Shown: positions 34,203-43,372, counted from the stretch's first letter. The stretch is 64,000 bases of DNA from Enterovibrio paralichthyis (GCF_019209835.1 NZ_JAHUTS010000022.1:1-64000); one strand, 5' to 3'. A program made the numbers and translations. The notes: generated by a model from the sequence alone, not told the origin.

Positions 34203-34301
34203 GAGTCGCTCAATAAAAATGGCCCGTGAGGGCCATTCTAACCATAAACTGCCTGAAGGTGCAGGATTCAGGTATATCTGTTTGAGACAGTAGGGGAAAT
34301 A

Positions 34302-35672
34302 CTATTGCCCGTTGCTGCCCTGTACGATTTCATAGCAAGGGACGTAAGCAGTCCCTGGCAATTTCATGCGTTGTTGTTCAACAAAGCCCCGCAGCAGCTT
34401 GTCCATCTTCTTCATCAGCACACTGTCGCCATTGATTTTGAATGGGCCGTGGCGTTCAATTTCGCGGATCCCTTCTTCTTTCACGTTACCGGCTACAATG
34501 CCCGAGAAGGCCTGACGCAATGCCGACGCAAGTAATTCCGGACGCTGGTTCATGTGCAGGTCGAGATTCGCCATGTTCTCATGCGTTGGGGCAAACGGCA
34601 GTTGGAACTCCGGCGCGATTTTGAGTGACCAGTTGAATGAGTACGCATCACCGGTAGATTGGCGGTGCGCTTTCACTGCGGGCATGGCCTGCTTGATGAT
34701 ACGCGCGGCCTTGGCCGGATCGCCAATCACTATCTCATAGTACTGGGTTGCCTCTTCACCCAGCACATCCCGGATAAATTCATCAATGACACGGAAATAA
34801 CTGGCGCTTTCCTCTGGGCCAGTAAGCACGACAGGCATTGGCTGCCCTTCGTTTTCCGGATGCATCAGTATGCCAAGCAGATAAAGCAGCTCTTCTGCCG
34901 TGCCTGCGCCACCAGGGAAGATAATGATCCCGTGACCAATACGTACAAATGCTTCCAGCCGTTTTTCGATATCCGGCATGATAACCAGTTCGTTCACAAT
35001 CGGGTTTGGCGGCTCAGCTGCAATGATGGACGGCTCGGTCAGCCCAAGGAAGCGGCTGTCTTTTACCCGCTGTTTGGAGTGACCAATTGCCGCGCCTTTC
35101 ATCGGGCCTTCCATTGCGCCCGGGCCACAACCTGTGCAGATATTCAGCTCGCGAAGACCAAGCTCATGGCCGACTTCTCGGGTGTACTGGTATTCCACTG
35201 GGTTGATGGAGTGACCACCCCAGCAAACCACGAGATCGGGATCTTTGCCCGGTACCAGCGCCTTGGCGTTACGCAGGATATCGAAGATCAGGTTGGTGAC
35301 ATGGCTGGAGTTGGTAAGGTTAAACACCTTGGCATGTTCCAGTTGCACGTTGACGTGAATGATATCGCGAAGCACGGAGAACATGTGCTCCTGTATTCCC
35401 CGGATAATTTTCCCGTCGACAAAAGCGTGCTCCGGCGGGTTAATCAGTTCCAGTTTGACGCCACGCTCGCGGCGCATTACGCGGATGTCGAAGGAGCGGT
35501 ATTGTTCGAGTAATTCTTTTGAGCTGTCGGTATGGCTGCCTGAGTTCAAAACGGCCAGCGAGCAGTTTCGGTACAGGCGATAGAGATCGCTTTGCGCCGT
35601 GTCCTTGAGTCTGTCTACTTCAAGTTGGGATAAGAGATCCATCGCCCCGACCGGGCTGATATGCGTGATCAT
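34302..35672 (-). CDS. ppnN: Pyrimidine/purine-5'-nucleotide nucleosidase
   Basis: PpnN (YgdH) cleaves nucleoside monophosphates to base and ribose 5-phosphate and is bound by (p)ppGpp in E. coli. The 456-residue protein carries the LOG-type core motif FPGGAGTAEELLYLLG near residue 255 and the CTGCGPGAMEGPMKGA segment near 185. The N- and C-terminal extensions fit PpnN, not the short LOG proteins. Start ATG 35672 has AGGAGG seven nt upstream; the frame extends to 35729 without support. It stands alone between xni and the diguanylate cyclase. Confidence 0.94.
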   Translation of the reverse strand: MITHISPVGAMDLLSQLEVDRLKDTAQSDLYRLYRNCSLAVLNSGSHTDSSKELLEQYRSFDIRVMRRERGVKLELINPPEHAFVDGKIIRGIQEHMFSVLRDIIHVNVQLEHAKVFNLTNSSHVTNLIFDILRNAKALVPGKDPDLVVCWGGHSINPVEYQYTREVGHELGLRELNICTGCGPGAMEGPMKGAAIGHSKQRVKDSRFLGLTEPSIIAAEPPNPIVNELVIMPDIEKRLEAFVRIGHGIIIFPGGAGTAEELLYLLGILMHPENEGQPMPVVLTGPEESASYFRVIDEFIRDVLGEEATQYYEIVIGDPAKAARIIKQAMPAVKAHRQSTGDAYSFNWSLKIAPEFQLPFAPTHENMANLDLHMNQRPELLASALRQAFSGIVAGNVKEEGIREIERHGPFKINGDSVLMKKMDKLLRGFVEQQRMKLPGTAYVPCYEIVQGSNGQ

Positions 35673-35861
35673 AGTCACCTCCTGTGCAGAGAAAACACAC
35701 TGTATGGATGGAGGGTGCGAAGACACCATTATTTTTGTTTCGGCTGTTTTTATTCAATGGTTTAAAAATCAGTGTGTTAATAAACCATACACAGAGAATT
35801 TCGGATTAGCCAGTGATAGGGTAAAAAAACATCCAGCAGGAAGGAGATGAATATTGAGCGA

Positions 35862-37418
35862 TCAGGACCAGAACAGTTTATTGCGTCCATTGTGCTTGGC
35901 GTTGTACAGCGCTGTGTCTGCACGCTCCAGGACATCGACCGGTGTATCTGTGCCGCGGAATACGCTGGCTCCCACAGAAACGGTGACCGTCAGACGGTCA
36001 TCCTTGAACTTGAATGGTAGCTTAGCCACGGTTTCTCGGATGTTATCCAGGATAGCGTGACGAGTTTCCTCATTGGCATCCGGCAAAAGCACAACAAACT
36101 CTTCACCGCCGAAACGGGCGATAAAGTCGGTATCACGCAAGCATTGGTGAATGGTACGGGCTACCACTTTCAACACCTTGTCGCCGACCAGATGACCATA
36201 TTGATCGTTAACATTTTTAAAGTGGTCAATGTCAATCATGGCCAGGCAGAAAGGAGTGTTGTAGCGGTGCCAGCAGCGGAATTCATGCTCAAGGCGATCA
36301 TCCAGTGCTGCACGGTTGTAGACCTTGGTCAGGGGATCGAGCAGCAGCTTGCGCTCCTGATCGCCAAGACGTCGGCGGTAATCCATGGTCTGTTGGTAAA
36401 GCGCCTCGAGTTTCTGGTCAGCATGTTGCAGTTGCTCAAGCAATTGTTGTTCTCGTGCTTCCAGTTCTTTGTTTCTGGCCACGATAGCAGCCAAATTCAC
36501 CGATACCTGTGAAAGGTTAGGGCGAAGCGTTTCGATAGAGGTATCCTGCTGAAGATGCATTTGCATTGCATCGACAGAAGCCGCGAGCTCATCCGTCAGC
36601 GCGCCACGCTGGCTGGCAAGAGACTGAGTACTGTCAATGGAGCGGCCGTTGTGACGTTGCAGTGCCGAGAGATCTTCGTTGACCTGGGCCAGGAAGGTCT
36701 GAGATGCCTTGCGTTCGTTGCGGGTGCCATCAAGGATAAGCTGGACAGATTCCAGCGTCAGTTCAAGCAGGCTCTGGGCATCCGGTGACAGCAAAAGGCG
36801 GCTTCGGATATCCAGCAGGCGATCACCCACTTCACCGTCAAAATCCAATTCAGTGATCAGGTGTTGTAACTGGCTGCAAAGCTGGTTGATGCGGTCAATA
36901 TTGAGCAGATCACGTGCACTGAGGCCGTTGGATGGCAGAGAAAGCAGCTTGAGCGCACGCTCATACAGTTGCAACAAGCCGATGATTTTTTCTGTACTGC
37001 CTCTTTGCTGCGCCGCCGGGCTGGTCAACAAGGTGCGAAGGTCGCGTTTCAGCTGGGCGGGTAAACCGGGCAGGCACTTCAGCGTTTCGCCACTTTGCAG
37101 GAATTGGCATTCCAGCGCATCAGTGGATTTCTCAATTGCCTGATTGTGTCGGTTCACCATGCGCTCCACTAAAGCTAGTTGTGGGATGAGTCGGCTGACA
37201 TTGTCCTGAGTGTCGAGATCACGATGGATTTGCGACAGGCGTTCGTTCAACTGTGTGTCGCCATGCACGCGGGAGGCAGCAATAAGACGGGAGATCAACC
37301 GTTTCAGGATCGCCGCTTCGCGTCGAGACTTTAAGGCCAGATCGCGAAATGCCAGCTGGGAATGCTGCAACTTTTCTTTAAGCTCGATGATATCTTCATC
37401 TGACGAGAAGTTGGACAT
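35862..37418 (-). CDS. Diguanylate cyclase with long coiled-coil N-terminal part
   Basis: 518 residues. Residues 1 to about 350 form helices and coiled coils (DGCcoil-like, no membrane segment); the GGDEF domain covers about 355-518. The active motif is intact, FGGEEFVVLLPDA, and the inhibitory I-site RDTD stands five residues before it, so synthesis of c-di-GMP with product inhibition is expected. IDIDHFKNVNDQYGH supplies the metal and substrate site. The signal sensed by the coiled-coil part is unknown. The start ATG 37418 has no strong ribosome site. The neighbour upstream (TPR gene) has a GGDEF-like end, so both may have arisen in one signalling unit. Confidence 0.9.
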   Translation of the reverse strand: MSNFSSDEDIIELKEKLQHSQLAFRDLALKSRREAAILKRLISRLIAASRVHGDTQLNERLSQIHRDLDTQDNVSRLIPQLALVERMVNRHNQAIEKSTDALECQFLQSGETLKCLPGLPAQLKRDLRTLLTSPAAQQRGSTEKIIGLLQLYERALKLLSLPSNGLSARDLLNIDRINQLCSQLQHLITELDFDGEVGDRLLDIRSRLLLSPDAQSLLELTLESVQLILDGTRNERKASQTFLAQVNEDLSALQRHNGRSIDSTQSLASQRGALTDELAASVDAMQMHLQQDTSIETLRPNLSQVSVNLAAIVARNKELEAREQQLLEQLQHADQKLEALYQQTMDYRRRLGDQERKLLLDPLTKVYNRAALDDRLEHEFRCWHRYNTPFCLAMIDIDHFKNVNDQYGHLVGDKVLKVVARTIHQCLRDTDFIARFGGEEFVVLLPDANEETRHAILDNIRETVAKLPFKFKDDRLTVTVSVGASVFRGTDTPVDVLERADTALYNAKHNGRNKLFWS

Positions 37419-37549
37419 AAAACGCGACTATATCTCCAAACCCCATCCAGACCGACAAAAGCCTGAAAAATAGGGTTGTTATTTCACTAACGCACGGGGG
37501 CAACGCCTAGCTATAACGGTTTATTGCTAGGCCTATCAATAGAATGGCG

Positions 37550-39817
37550 TCAGTTTTTATCAGAATCGTGAACCGTCTGCCAGTTAATTCCGCCGACCGC
37601 CGAAGTTTTAACCTTGATAAGCCCAGTGTTTATGCCGTCCAGACAGGCTTGGCGAACATGATTATCCGCAAAACAGGCTGCTGGCGTTGAGTCGATAGCG
37701 CTCAGGTGAACCCACTGGCTGGAGTGTTCAAGCTTGCAGGCCTGGCGCGCCGCGCCTGTTGCCATCAGCAGGATATCAATCAGTTCTTTGTCATTGATTG
37801 AGGTATAGGCGCGGGGCAGGAAGGGGTAGTCAGCCATCCCGATCCGCAGGCGGTCATCAACGTCTTCGAGACCACTTTTCTGGACAAAATCATCCACCAT
37901 GGACTGAATACGTGCGGCCAGTTTTTCGGGCCCGCGGCGGGTTTCCGAATAGGCTTCGATATAGATGAACATGGCATCGGAAAAGTGATACAGGCGCGCT
38001 GGCTTGTGAATCACAGATTTTAGGTAATCCCCCAACTGGCGTTCGAGCTCCAGCCCTTGATGGTAGCCATGCTGCAGGTACACCACTTTGAGAAACGGAA
38101 CTTCAAACATGGCAAAGCTCAGTTTGTCACTCAAAGGTTCGTGGATCATTTCTCCCAGATACCACTGTTCAAAGTGGGCGCTGCTTTTCGCCAGCGAGTT
38201 TGACAGCCTGTCATTGAGCATACGCAGGTTACGCAACCCACTGCGGGGGTGGGTATAAAGCTCGGTGCGCAGATCGTCGAGTTCTTGCTGGCGTAACGTT
38301 GCGGTGCGGTTACGCAGCAGCAGGATAAGCAGCAAGACTGCAAGGCTGCCAATCAAGAATAGGTTAACCTTTTTCTGCTCGACGATTTTCTCGGCATCTT
38401 CAGCCTGTTTGCGTTGCATGTCATCAAACTGAAGTTGCCGCTCAATCATGCGCTGACGATCAAGGAAAGACTCGGCTTCCTCGCGCTGCTTTTCAGTTTG
38501 GCTCTGCTGGGAAAGAACATCGTAGCGGCGTTGAACACTGAGCGCTTGTTGAAATTCCCCTTTTTTCTCGTAGGCTTTCGACAATGCTGACAGGCTTTGC
38601 AACGTAAGGTTAAGGCTTTGGACTTTCTCTGCGTTGTCCAGCGCTTGGGAAAGGGATTGGATAGCGGTGTCCGGTTTGTCCGCGGCGATCGCCATGTCAC
38701 CGCTCAGGATCAGTGCATCGGTCAACGGACGGCGCAGCTCGTGTTTGGTGGCAATCTCAATGGCGTTGTCAACGTACTCGTCTGCGAGCTTGTACTTTTG
38801 TAGCTCGCGGTAAATCTTACCAATAGCGACATAAAGGCTGGCCATTTGTGCCGGACGTCCCAGCGAGGTCTCAATGTCCAGTGCATTGAAGTAGTTTGCC
38901 AGCGCAAAGTTGTAGCGTCCCTGTTCGCGGTAGATAGTCGCGAGCAGGGTTTGCGCTTCAGACAGCCCTCGGCTGATATCAAAACGGGCGTAAAACTCAG
39001 CGGCCTGGTTGGCATGTTGTTGTGCTTTTTCCAGCGCCCCCTGGTGCATATAAAGCGATGCCAGTGCCAGGTTTGCTTGGCCTATCTGGATGGTGAATTC
39101 GTTTTCACTGGCAAGCCAGTAGGCACTCAGTAATTCCGAGAGCGCGCGCTCATAGGATTTTCGGTTGAGATGATATTTGCCCAGAGCGATTTGGTAGCGC
39201 ACCTTCCAGGACAGATCCGGGTTTTTGACCAACAGTGTTGCGACTTCGTCAAATTGAGCAAGGCTTTGCGCTTCTGTTTCCCCATTCTCGATAATGCAGG
39301 CATTGAGCAATTTTGACTCAAATTCCACGCGGGCAAGACTCGGTACTAGCTGATTGTCATCTGGCAGTTCTTCAAGCAAAGAATGAAGCAGTTTTACTGC
39401 CGTATTTGCCCTTCCATCCAGCGTGTAAAGCATTGATGCTTCAATGTACTTAGCACCCAGCCCTGCTAATTCGAGGTTGTTTTCAGCGATGAGTGCTTTT
39501 GCGAAGTTCAGTGCTTCCCAGGCTGCAGCATGGTTGCCTAACTCGCTGTTTGCTTTGGCGATGATGAGGTAAGCATGCACGGTGTTGAGTGGCGTTCGGA
39601 TAGAGCGGTCCACTTCATTGTTCCCGTGAGCACGGTTTGCCGTATCCTCCAGCCGGCGCTGGATCAGATAGCGTTCTGACGCTTCCAGTGCTTTCTCCGG
39701 TGCGGTTTGCACCAGTTGTTCCGCTTCAAACAATGCGGGGGCGGAATACATACGGGCGTTGGCCGATGGACTGAGTGACAGGGACAGGGCAATCAGGGAA
39801 GCTGGCAAAAAGCGCAT
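37550..39817 (-). CDS. Periplasmic TPR protein with membrane anchor and degenerate GGDEF-like domain
   Basis: 755 residues. A signal peptide (1-21, SPSANA) leads to a periplasmic array of tetratricopeptide repeats up to about residue 440, a short coiled coil, one membrane helix (LFLIGSLAVLLLILLL, about 490-505) and a cytoplasmic C-terminal domain of about 240 residues. That domain has the HPRSGLRNLRML start typical after GGDEF linkers, but in place of GGDEF it has FSDAMFIYIE, so it cannot be an active cyclase. It may be a sensory partner. It lies 132 bp upstream of the active cyclase on the same strand. Confidence 0.78.
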   Translation of the reverse strand: MRFLPASLIALSLSLSPSANARMYSAPALFEAEQLVQTAPEKALEASERYLIQRRLEDTANRAHGNNEVDRSIRTPLNTVHAYLIIAKANSELGNHAAAWEALNFAKALIAENNLELAGLGAKYIEASMLYTLDGRANTAVKLLHSLLEELPDDNQLVPSLARVEFESKLLNACIIENGETEAQSLAQFDEVATLLVKNPDLSWKVRYQIALGKYHLNRKSYERALSELLSAYWLASENEFTIQIGQANLALASLYMHQGALEKAQQHANQAAEFYARFDISRGLSEAQTLLATIYREQGRYNFALANYFNALDIETSLGRPAQMASLYVAIGKIYRELQKYKLADEYVDNAIEIATKHELRRPLTDALILSGDMAIAADKPDTAIQSLSQALDNAEKVQSLNLTLQSLSALSKAYEKKGEFQQALSVQRRYDVLSQQSQTEKQREEAESFLDRQRMIERQLQFDDMQRKQAEDAEKIVEQKKVNLFLIGSLAVLLLILLLRNRTATLRQQELDDLRTELYTHPRSGLRNLRMLNDRLSNSLAKSSAHFEQWYLGEMIHEPLSDKLSFAMFEVPFLKVVYLQHGYHQGLELERQLGDYLKSVIHKPARLYHFSDAMFIYIEAYSETRRGPEKLAARIQSMVDDFVQKSGLEDVDDRLRIGMADYPFLPRAYTSINDKELIDILLMATGAARQACKLEHSSQWVHLSAIDSTPAACFADNHVRQACLDGINTGLIKVKTSAVGGINWQTVHDSDKN

Positions 39818-39846
39818 GGCGATAGGAATCTGAATGAGTGAAACAG

Positions 39847-39870
39847 GCGGGCTCTTAAAACGGAGCCCGC
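39847..39870 (-). terminator. Hairpin after queF
   Basis: Stem GCGGGCTC/GAGCCCGC with an 8-nt loop, 8 nt past the queF stop on the minus strand. The following sequence is CTGTTTCAC, so the T run is weak. Confidence 0.5.
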
Positions 39871-39877
39871 ATGGGAA

Positions 39878-40723
39878 TTACTGGCGCGCCAGGCGGTTGT
39901 TCTCGCTTGGCGTTTTACCCATGTTGGTACGGTATGGGTTGATATCCAGACCGCCACGGCGGGTATAGCGTGCGTACACTGTCAGCAACTCTGGCTGGCA
40001 GTAATGCATGATGTCGGTAAAGATACGCTCGACACATTGCTCGTGGAATTCATTGTGGCGACGGAATGAGACAATGTAGCGCAGCAATTTTTCGCGATTG
40101 ATGCGTTTGCCTTTGTAGGCAATGCGCACCGAGCCCCAATCCGGTTGGCTGGTGATCAGACAGTTGGATTTTAAAAGGTTGCTGTTCACGGTTTCGGTGA
40201 CGACCGGGCCGTCCGCAGCACCTTCTAACAGGCTAGGATCGAATTCGTAATTGTCGATTTCGATATCCTGCTCATCGATGTTCTCGCCACCAAAGGCGAT
40301 AACAGGCGCGTTGGTGAACTCCTCCAGTGGAGAGAGGGTTACATCCACATCTTCACCGGCACAGGCTGACAAATCTTTTGCCAGTGTGTTCACCACTTCC
40401 TGCCAGTTTTCAAATTTGGTCTGGTTGAAGCTGTTGAGGTAGAGCTTGAATGACTTGGATTCAATCAGGTTCGGGCTGGTGGCAGGCAGGCGCACTTCAC
40501 CAATCGCCACTTGTGGCAGGCCTTTCGGGTTCAGCCACGACAGTTCGTAGAGCGTCCAGATATCGTAGCCGCTGAATGGCAGCGAATCGCCCAGGTTCAG
40601 GTCATCGCGGTTGAGGCTACGTGGTACGGGTTGCAGCAGTTCGGGGGCATAATGCTCCTGATAGTCCGTTTTCTGACCTAACGTCAGGCCAGCGAGTTCT
40701 TTTGCATCTTGATATTTGCTCAT
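39878..40723 (-). CDS. queF: NADPH-dependent 7-cyano-7-deazaguanine reductase
   Basis: Reduces preQ0 to preQ1 in queuosine biosynthesis. The 281-residue protein is the long, two-domain (YqcD-type) QueF. The substrate motif ESKSFKLYLNSF lies near residue 90 and the active-site Cys in SNCLITSQPDWGS near 190; the C-terminal part carries RRHNEFHEQCVE and the final ARYTRRGGLDINPYR. The ATG at 40723 fits the family start (MSKYQDAKELAGLTLG); an upstream ATG 40756 would add residues without similarity. Divergent from syd. Confidence 0.95.
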   Translation of the reverse strand: MSKYQDAKELAGLTLGQKTDYQEHYAPELLQPVPRSLNRDDLNLGDSLPFSGYDIWTLYELSWLNPKGLPQVAIGEVRLPATSPNLIESKSFKLYLNSFNQTKFENWQEVVNTLAKDLSACAGEDVDVTLSPLEEFTNAPVIAFGGENIDEQDIEIDNYEFDPSLLEGAADGPVVTETVNSNLLKSNCLITSQPDWGSVRIAYKGKRINREKLLRYIVSFRRHNEFHEQCVERIFTDIMHYCQPELLTVYARYTRRGGLDINPYRTNMGKTPSENNRLARQ

Positions 40724-40785
40724 ACGGTTTTGCCACGGATCGATTAGAATGCGCAAAGTTTACTGAATCTTGAGGAATCTTGCTA

Positions 40786-41331
40786 ATGAATCACTCTGTC
40801 ACCCGTGCGCTTTGGTCTTTCAGTGAGCGCTTTGTTGACGGCTGGCACCAGAAACATGGTTCAAAGCCACAAAGTGACGCCTATTTGGGGCTCGAGTCGC
40901 CATGTACGGTACAGGAAACCAACGGGGTGGTGATTTGGCAACCGGTCAAGCGCGAAGCGTTGGCTGACTTTTCCAACGTGGAAAATGGCATTGGTATTCA
41001 GCTTCATGATGACATTAAAGCCTTTTATGCCGGTCAGTATTGTGGCGATATGCTGGCGCGTTTTGACGGGCTTTCGCTGGAGCTGATTCAGGTGTGGAGT
41101 GATGAGGATTTGCCGCGTTTGCAGGAAAATATCCTCGGCCACCTTTTGATGCAAAAGCGCCTTAAGCAAAATCCAACTGTGTTTATCGCGGCAACGGATG
41201 ACGAACTGGATGTGGTTTCTATCTGCAATGTCAGTGGCGAGGTGATCAAAGAGCGAATTGGCACTGCTAACCGGACGGTACTGGCACCTAACGTGGAAAC
41301 CTTTTTGTCGCAACTGACGCCAGAGGTTTAA
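40786..41331 (+). CDS. syd: SecY-interacting protein Syd
   Basis: 181-residue soluble protein, the same length as E. coli Syd, which binds SecY at the cytoplasmic membrane and is thought to help proofread the translocon. The N terminus SVTRALWSFSERFVD, the acidic middle and the C-terminal DDELDVVSICNVSGEV are family-typical. The ATG 40786 follows GAGGAA by eight nt. It lies next to queF, as in E. coli, and six bases before the zinc-ribbon gene, so the two are probably co-transcribed. Confidence 0.92.
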   Translation: MNHSVTRALWSFSERFVDGWHQKHGSKPQSDAYLGLESPCTVQETNGVVIWQPVKREALADFSNVENGIGIQLHDDIKAFYAGQYCGDMLARFDGLSLELIQVWSDEDLPRLQENILGHLLMQKRLKQNPTVFIAATDDELDVVSICNVSGEVIKERIGTANRTVLAPNVETFLSQLTPEV

Positions 41332-41337
41332 CCGTCG

Positions 41338-42111
41338 ATGTATGTTGTAGAACTCACTTTCGAATGCTTTGATAACACCACCATTTCAGCCGTTGACCGG
41401 GCGGTAAATGGCCTGATGGATGCACTTCGCTACAACGGCCAGGTATTGGGACGGGAATTTCCAATGGTAATGGGAGACGGCCAATTCCATGTGCGTGCAG
41501 TGTGCCCGGAAAAAGACAGCCTGAGCCCAAAATACAGCAGCCCACAGGTGAAGCAAAAACTGAAACAACTGACAGATGCCTGCCTGTTGTCTCCGAAAGT
41601 GAAAGTGCTTGGGCGCGATATTAACTCTGAAGAGAGTGCACCCGATGAAGCGCGGAGCTGGCAGGTGATGTACACCACCTATGTTCACACCTGCTCACCA
41701 TTGCGATGTGGTGAAACCCTGCTGCCAATTCCGCTTTATCGCATTCCTGCCACCTTTAATGGCGATCACAAAGCAGAAGTAAAGTGGCAGACCGAATGGC
41801 AGGCTTGCGATGAAATCCAGATGGCAGGCGCATTTAAGGCTGAGCATGCGGCTTTGGCGGAGATCCAGGATGCCGATAGCTTGCTGTTCCGCAAAGGGTG
41901 GGATATCCGTGGCCGTATTGAATACCTGACCAAGGTGCCTACGTACTACTATCAATACCGCGTCGGCGGAACGGATAAAGAGGGTGAGCTGGCAAGGAAA
42001 TGCCCGAAATGTGGCGGCGAGTGGCTGCTGGAATCGCCACTGCACGATGTTTTCCACTTTAAGTGCGACGCTTGCCGTTTGGTCTCCAATCTCTCCTGGG
42101 ACTTTCAATAG
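41338..42111 (+). CDS. Zinc-ribbon protein, DUF2310-like
   Basis: 257 residues. The last 45 contain a zinc ribbon with CPKC and CDAC pairs (near residues 222-225 and 242-245); the larger N-terminal part is a mixed domain with YVVELTFECFDNT at its start. This combination matches DUF2310 proteins, suggested to bind nucleic acid, without known role. Six bases after syd, likely the second gene of that operon. It ends 29 bp before the convergent small gene. Confidence 0.82.
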   Translation: MYVVELTFECFDNTTISAVDRAVNGLMDALRYNGQVLGREFPMVMGDGQFHVRAVCPEKDSLSPKYSSPQVKQKLKQLTDACLLSPKVKVLGRDINSEESAPDEARSWQVMYTTYVHTCSPLRCGETLLPIPLYRIPATFNGDHKAEVKWQTEWQACDEIQMAGAFKAEHAALAEIQDADSLLFRKGWDIRGRIEYLTKVPTYYYQYRVGGTDKEGELARKCPKCGGEWLLESPLHDVFHFKCDACRLVSNLSWDFQ

Positions 42112-42140
42112 CAAAATTGGCCATTGAAACCCAGGCTTGG

Positions 42141-42416
42141 TTACTGGCGTTGCTCCAGCGCTTCAATGCGTGCAGTCAACGCCTTAACCTGTGCTTCCAG
42201 CTCGGCAATTCTCTGTTGAGCATCTTTCTCTTTCTCAACCAGTTCCACTTTGGGCACGGTACCGTTTTTCTTCCAACGCTGCAGCGCACTGATGATCAGC
42301 GGCATTGGCACGGGTTCGCTCAAGCGGCTTTTAATCAGCGCGACACTCGGGGTTTTCTGCTCAGCGACCAGGGTGTCTATGGCTTGTTGCAAAACGGAAG
42401 TGAAATCTTTGCTCAT
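42141..42416 (-). CDS. Small HTH plus coiled-coil protein
   Basis: 91 residues: an N-terminal helical part (ATLVAEQKTPSVALIKSRL, PMPLIISALQRWKKNG) that looks like a KfrA-type DNA-binding segment, and a heptad-patterned C-terminal coil (AQQRIAELEAQVKALTARIEALEQ). Function unknown; DNA binding is inference. The ATG 42416 has AAGGA upstream at 8 nt; the much longer upstream frame is excluded because it crosses the DUF2789 gene. Downstream of DUF2789 by 43 bp in the same direction. Confidence 0.78.
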   Translation of the reverse strand: MSKDFTSVLQQAIDTLVAEQKTPSVALIKSRLSEPVPMPLIISALQRWKKNGTVPKVELVEKEKDAQQRIAELEAQVKALTARIEALEQRQ

Positions 42417-42459
42417 GGGGCTGTCCTTAAGGTAAGTGCGCATGGGCGCAAGAAATACC

Positions 42460-42699
42460 TTAACTTCTCCCTTTGCGCAACAGGGTGTCGAGTATATCGA
42501 TATGCTCCGCCCAGTCCGCATCTTGGTGCATAGCCTCTTCGAGGAACTGGCGTTGACTTGGCGACCAGAAAGCCGCTTGCGCCAGACTCTCGTCATCAGA
42601 AAGGTGGTGGTTGGCTATAAATGTGTTGATAGCTTGGCTGTCAGCCGCTAATCCCAGCTGTTTAAACAGGTTTTCAAGATCATGGTTAAACACTTCCAT
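42460..42699 (-). CDS. DUF2789 family protein
   Basis: 79 residues with the family start MEVFNHDLENLFKQLGL and the motif FIANHHLSDDESLAQAAFWSPSQRQFL. Proteins of this kind are short, helical and soluble; I know no role. The ATG 42699 follows AGGAGG at 7 nt, a strong ribosome site, suggesting good expression. Its upstream region, on the other side, holds the 18-bp GacA/UvrY-type box of the first csrB copy at 42763-42780, so the box might also affect this gene. Confidence 0.85.
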   Translation of the reverse strand: MEVFNHDLENLFKQLGLAADSQAINTFIANHHLSDDESLAQAAFWSPSQRQFLEEAMHQDADWAEHIDILDTLLRKGRS

Positions 42700-42762
42700 C
42701 GTGCACCTCCTGTGAATATTCCGACAGTATAGAAGCTGATACTGCCAGTCACCGTGGTTATC

Positions 42763-42780
42763 TGTGAGAGATCTCTTACG
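42763..42780. promoter_or_regulatory. GacA/UvrY/VarA-type box, csrB copy 1
   Basis: TGTGAGAGATCTCTTACG matches the 18-bp palindromic activator site known upstream of csrB-type RNAs (TGTAAG-N6-CTTACA class). It lies 187 bp before the predicted RNA start, a distance usual for this regulator. The equivalent site of copy 2 is at the same offset. Confidence 0.88.
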
Positions 42781-42827
42781 CGCAAGTAGGATTATCCTGT
42801 TTTTAGTGATGGCTAAATCGGTAGCTC

Positions 42828-42874
42828 CTGTATTTAAATTCTTTAAATACAGCTTGTTACACGAACCTTCGTGT
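42828..42874. repeat. Two adjacent inverted repeats upstream of csrB copy 1
   Basis: CTGTATTTAAA/TTTAAATACAG (42828-42838 and 42842-42852, perfect 11-bp arms, loop TTC) and, directly after, ACACGAA/TTCGTGT (42859-42865 and 42868-42874, perfect 7-bp arms). Neither is present before copy 2. They may be operators or hairpins; no regulator is identified. Confidence 0.6.
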
Positions 42875-42914
42875 GGTGGGTGAAAAAATGTGACCCTCAT
42901 CAGTAAGGGGAGGC

Positions 42915-42942
42915 TTGTTTAAGAAAACGGTTGGCGTAATCT
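42915..42942 (+). promoter_or_regulatory. Promoter of csrB copy 1
   Basis: TTGTTT (42915-42920), a 16-bp spacer and TAATCT (42937-42942), placed 7 nt before the predicted start GTCGGAAGG. The same pair with the same spacing occurs in copy 2. Confidence 0.75.
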
Positions 42943-42949
42943 TTTGGGT

Positions 42950-43372
42950 GTCGGAAGGGAACTGACACACGGAACAGGAACTAACACCACGGACTTGGTC
43001 GCTCAGGATGAGCAGGTAATGCAAGGAATGTGTTGCCGGCAAGGAAAGCGGAATTAGGGACACGGATGGAACCGTTGCAGTAAGCAGGATGTTTACTGGT
43101 CAGGATGACACTTAGGACAACCCGGGATTGGGGGCTTAAGGAAATCACTTCAGGACGAAGTAAGGACACCCTCAGGAAGAGGATGAGAATCGAGAATCGG
43201 AATGCTCGATGGGTCATGGTAAGACCGAAGGACACCTCCAGGAAGGAGAGATAAGGATTACGCTGAAGGAATCAGCTACTGATCAAGGACTGATGCAGGG
43301 AGCAAATTTCGTAGCCGGATAGCTGCAAGTAAGACCTCAAGGGCGCGACGAAAGTCGCGCCCGCTCTTTTTT
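42950..43372 (+). ncRNA. csrB1: CsrB-type regulatory RNA, copy 1
   Basis: A 423-nt RNA with about 30 GGA triplets, many in short hairpin loops such as CAGGATG, AAGGAA and CCAGGAAGG; these bind and sequester the translational regulator CsrA (RsmA). It starts with GTCGGAAGGGA, close to the E. coli CsrB start, and ends with a strong terminator (GGGCGCGAC/GTCGCGCCC, then T run) at 43341-43372. It lies between syd and yqcC-truC, the position of csrB in E. coli. Short reading frames on its minus strand are fortuitous. Start inferred from the promoter. Confidence 0.93.

Noticed and set aside
34659..35513. 284-residue plus-strand frame inside ppnN
   Set aside because: Antisense shadow of PpnN; PpnN motifs are unmistakable on the minus strand.
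37505..37532. Inverted repeat GCCTAGC/GCTAGGC as terminator of the TPR gene
   Set aside because: 7-bp arms with a 14-nt loop and no T run on the minus strand; too weak to call.
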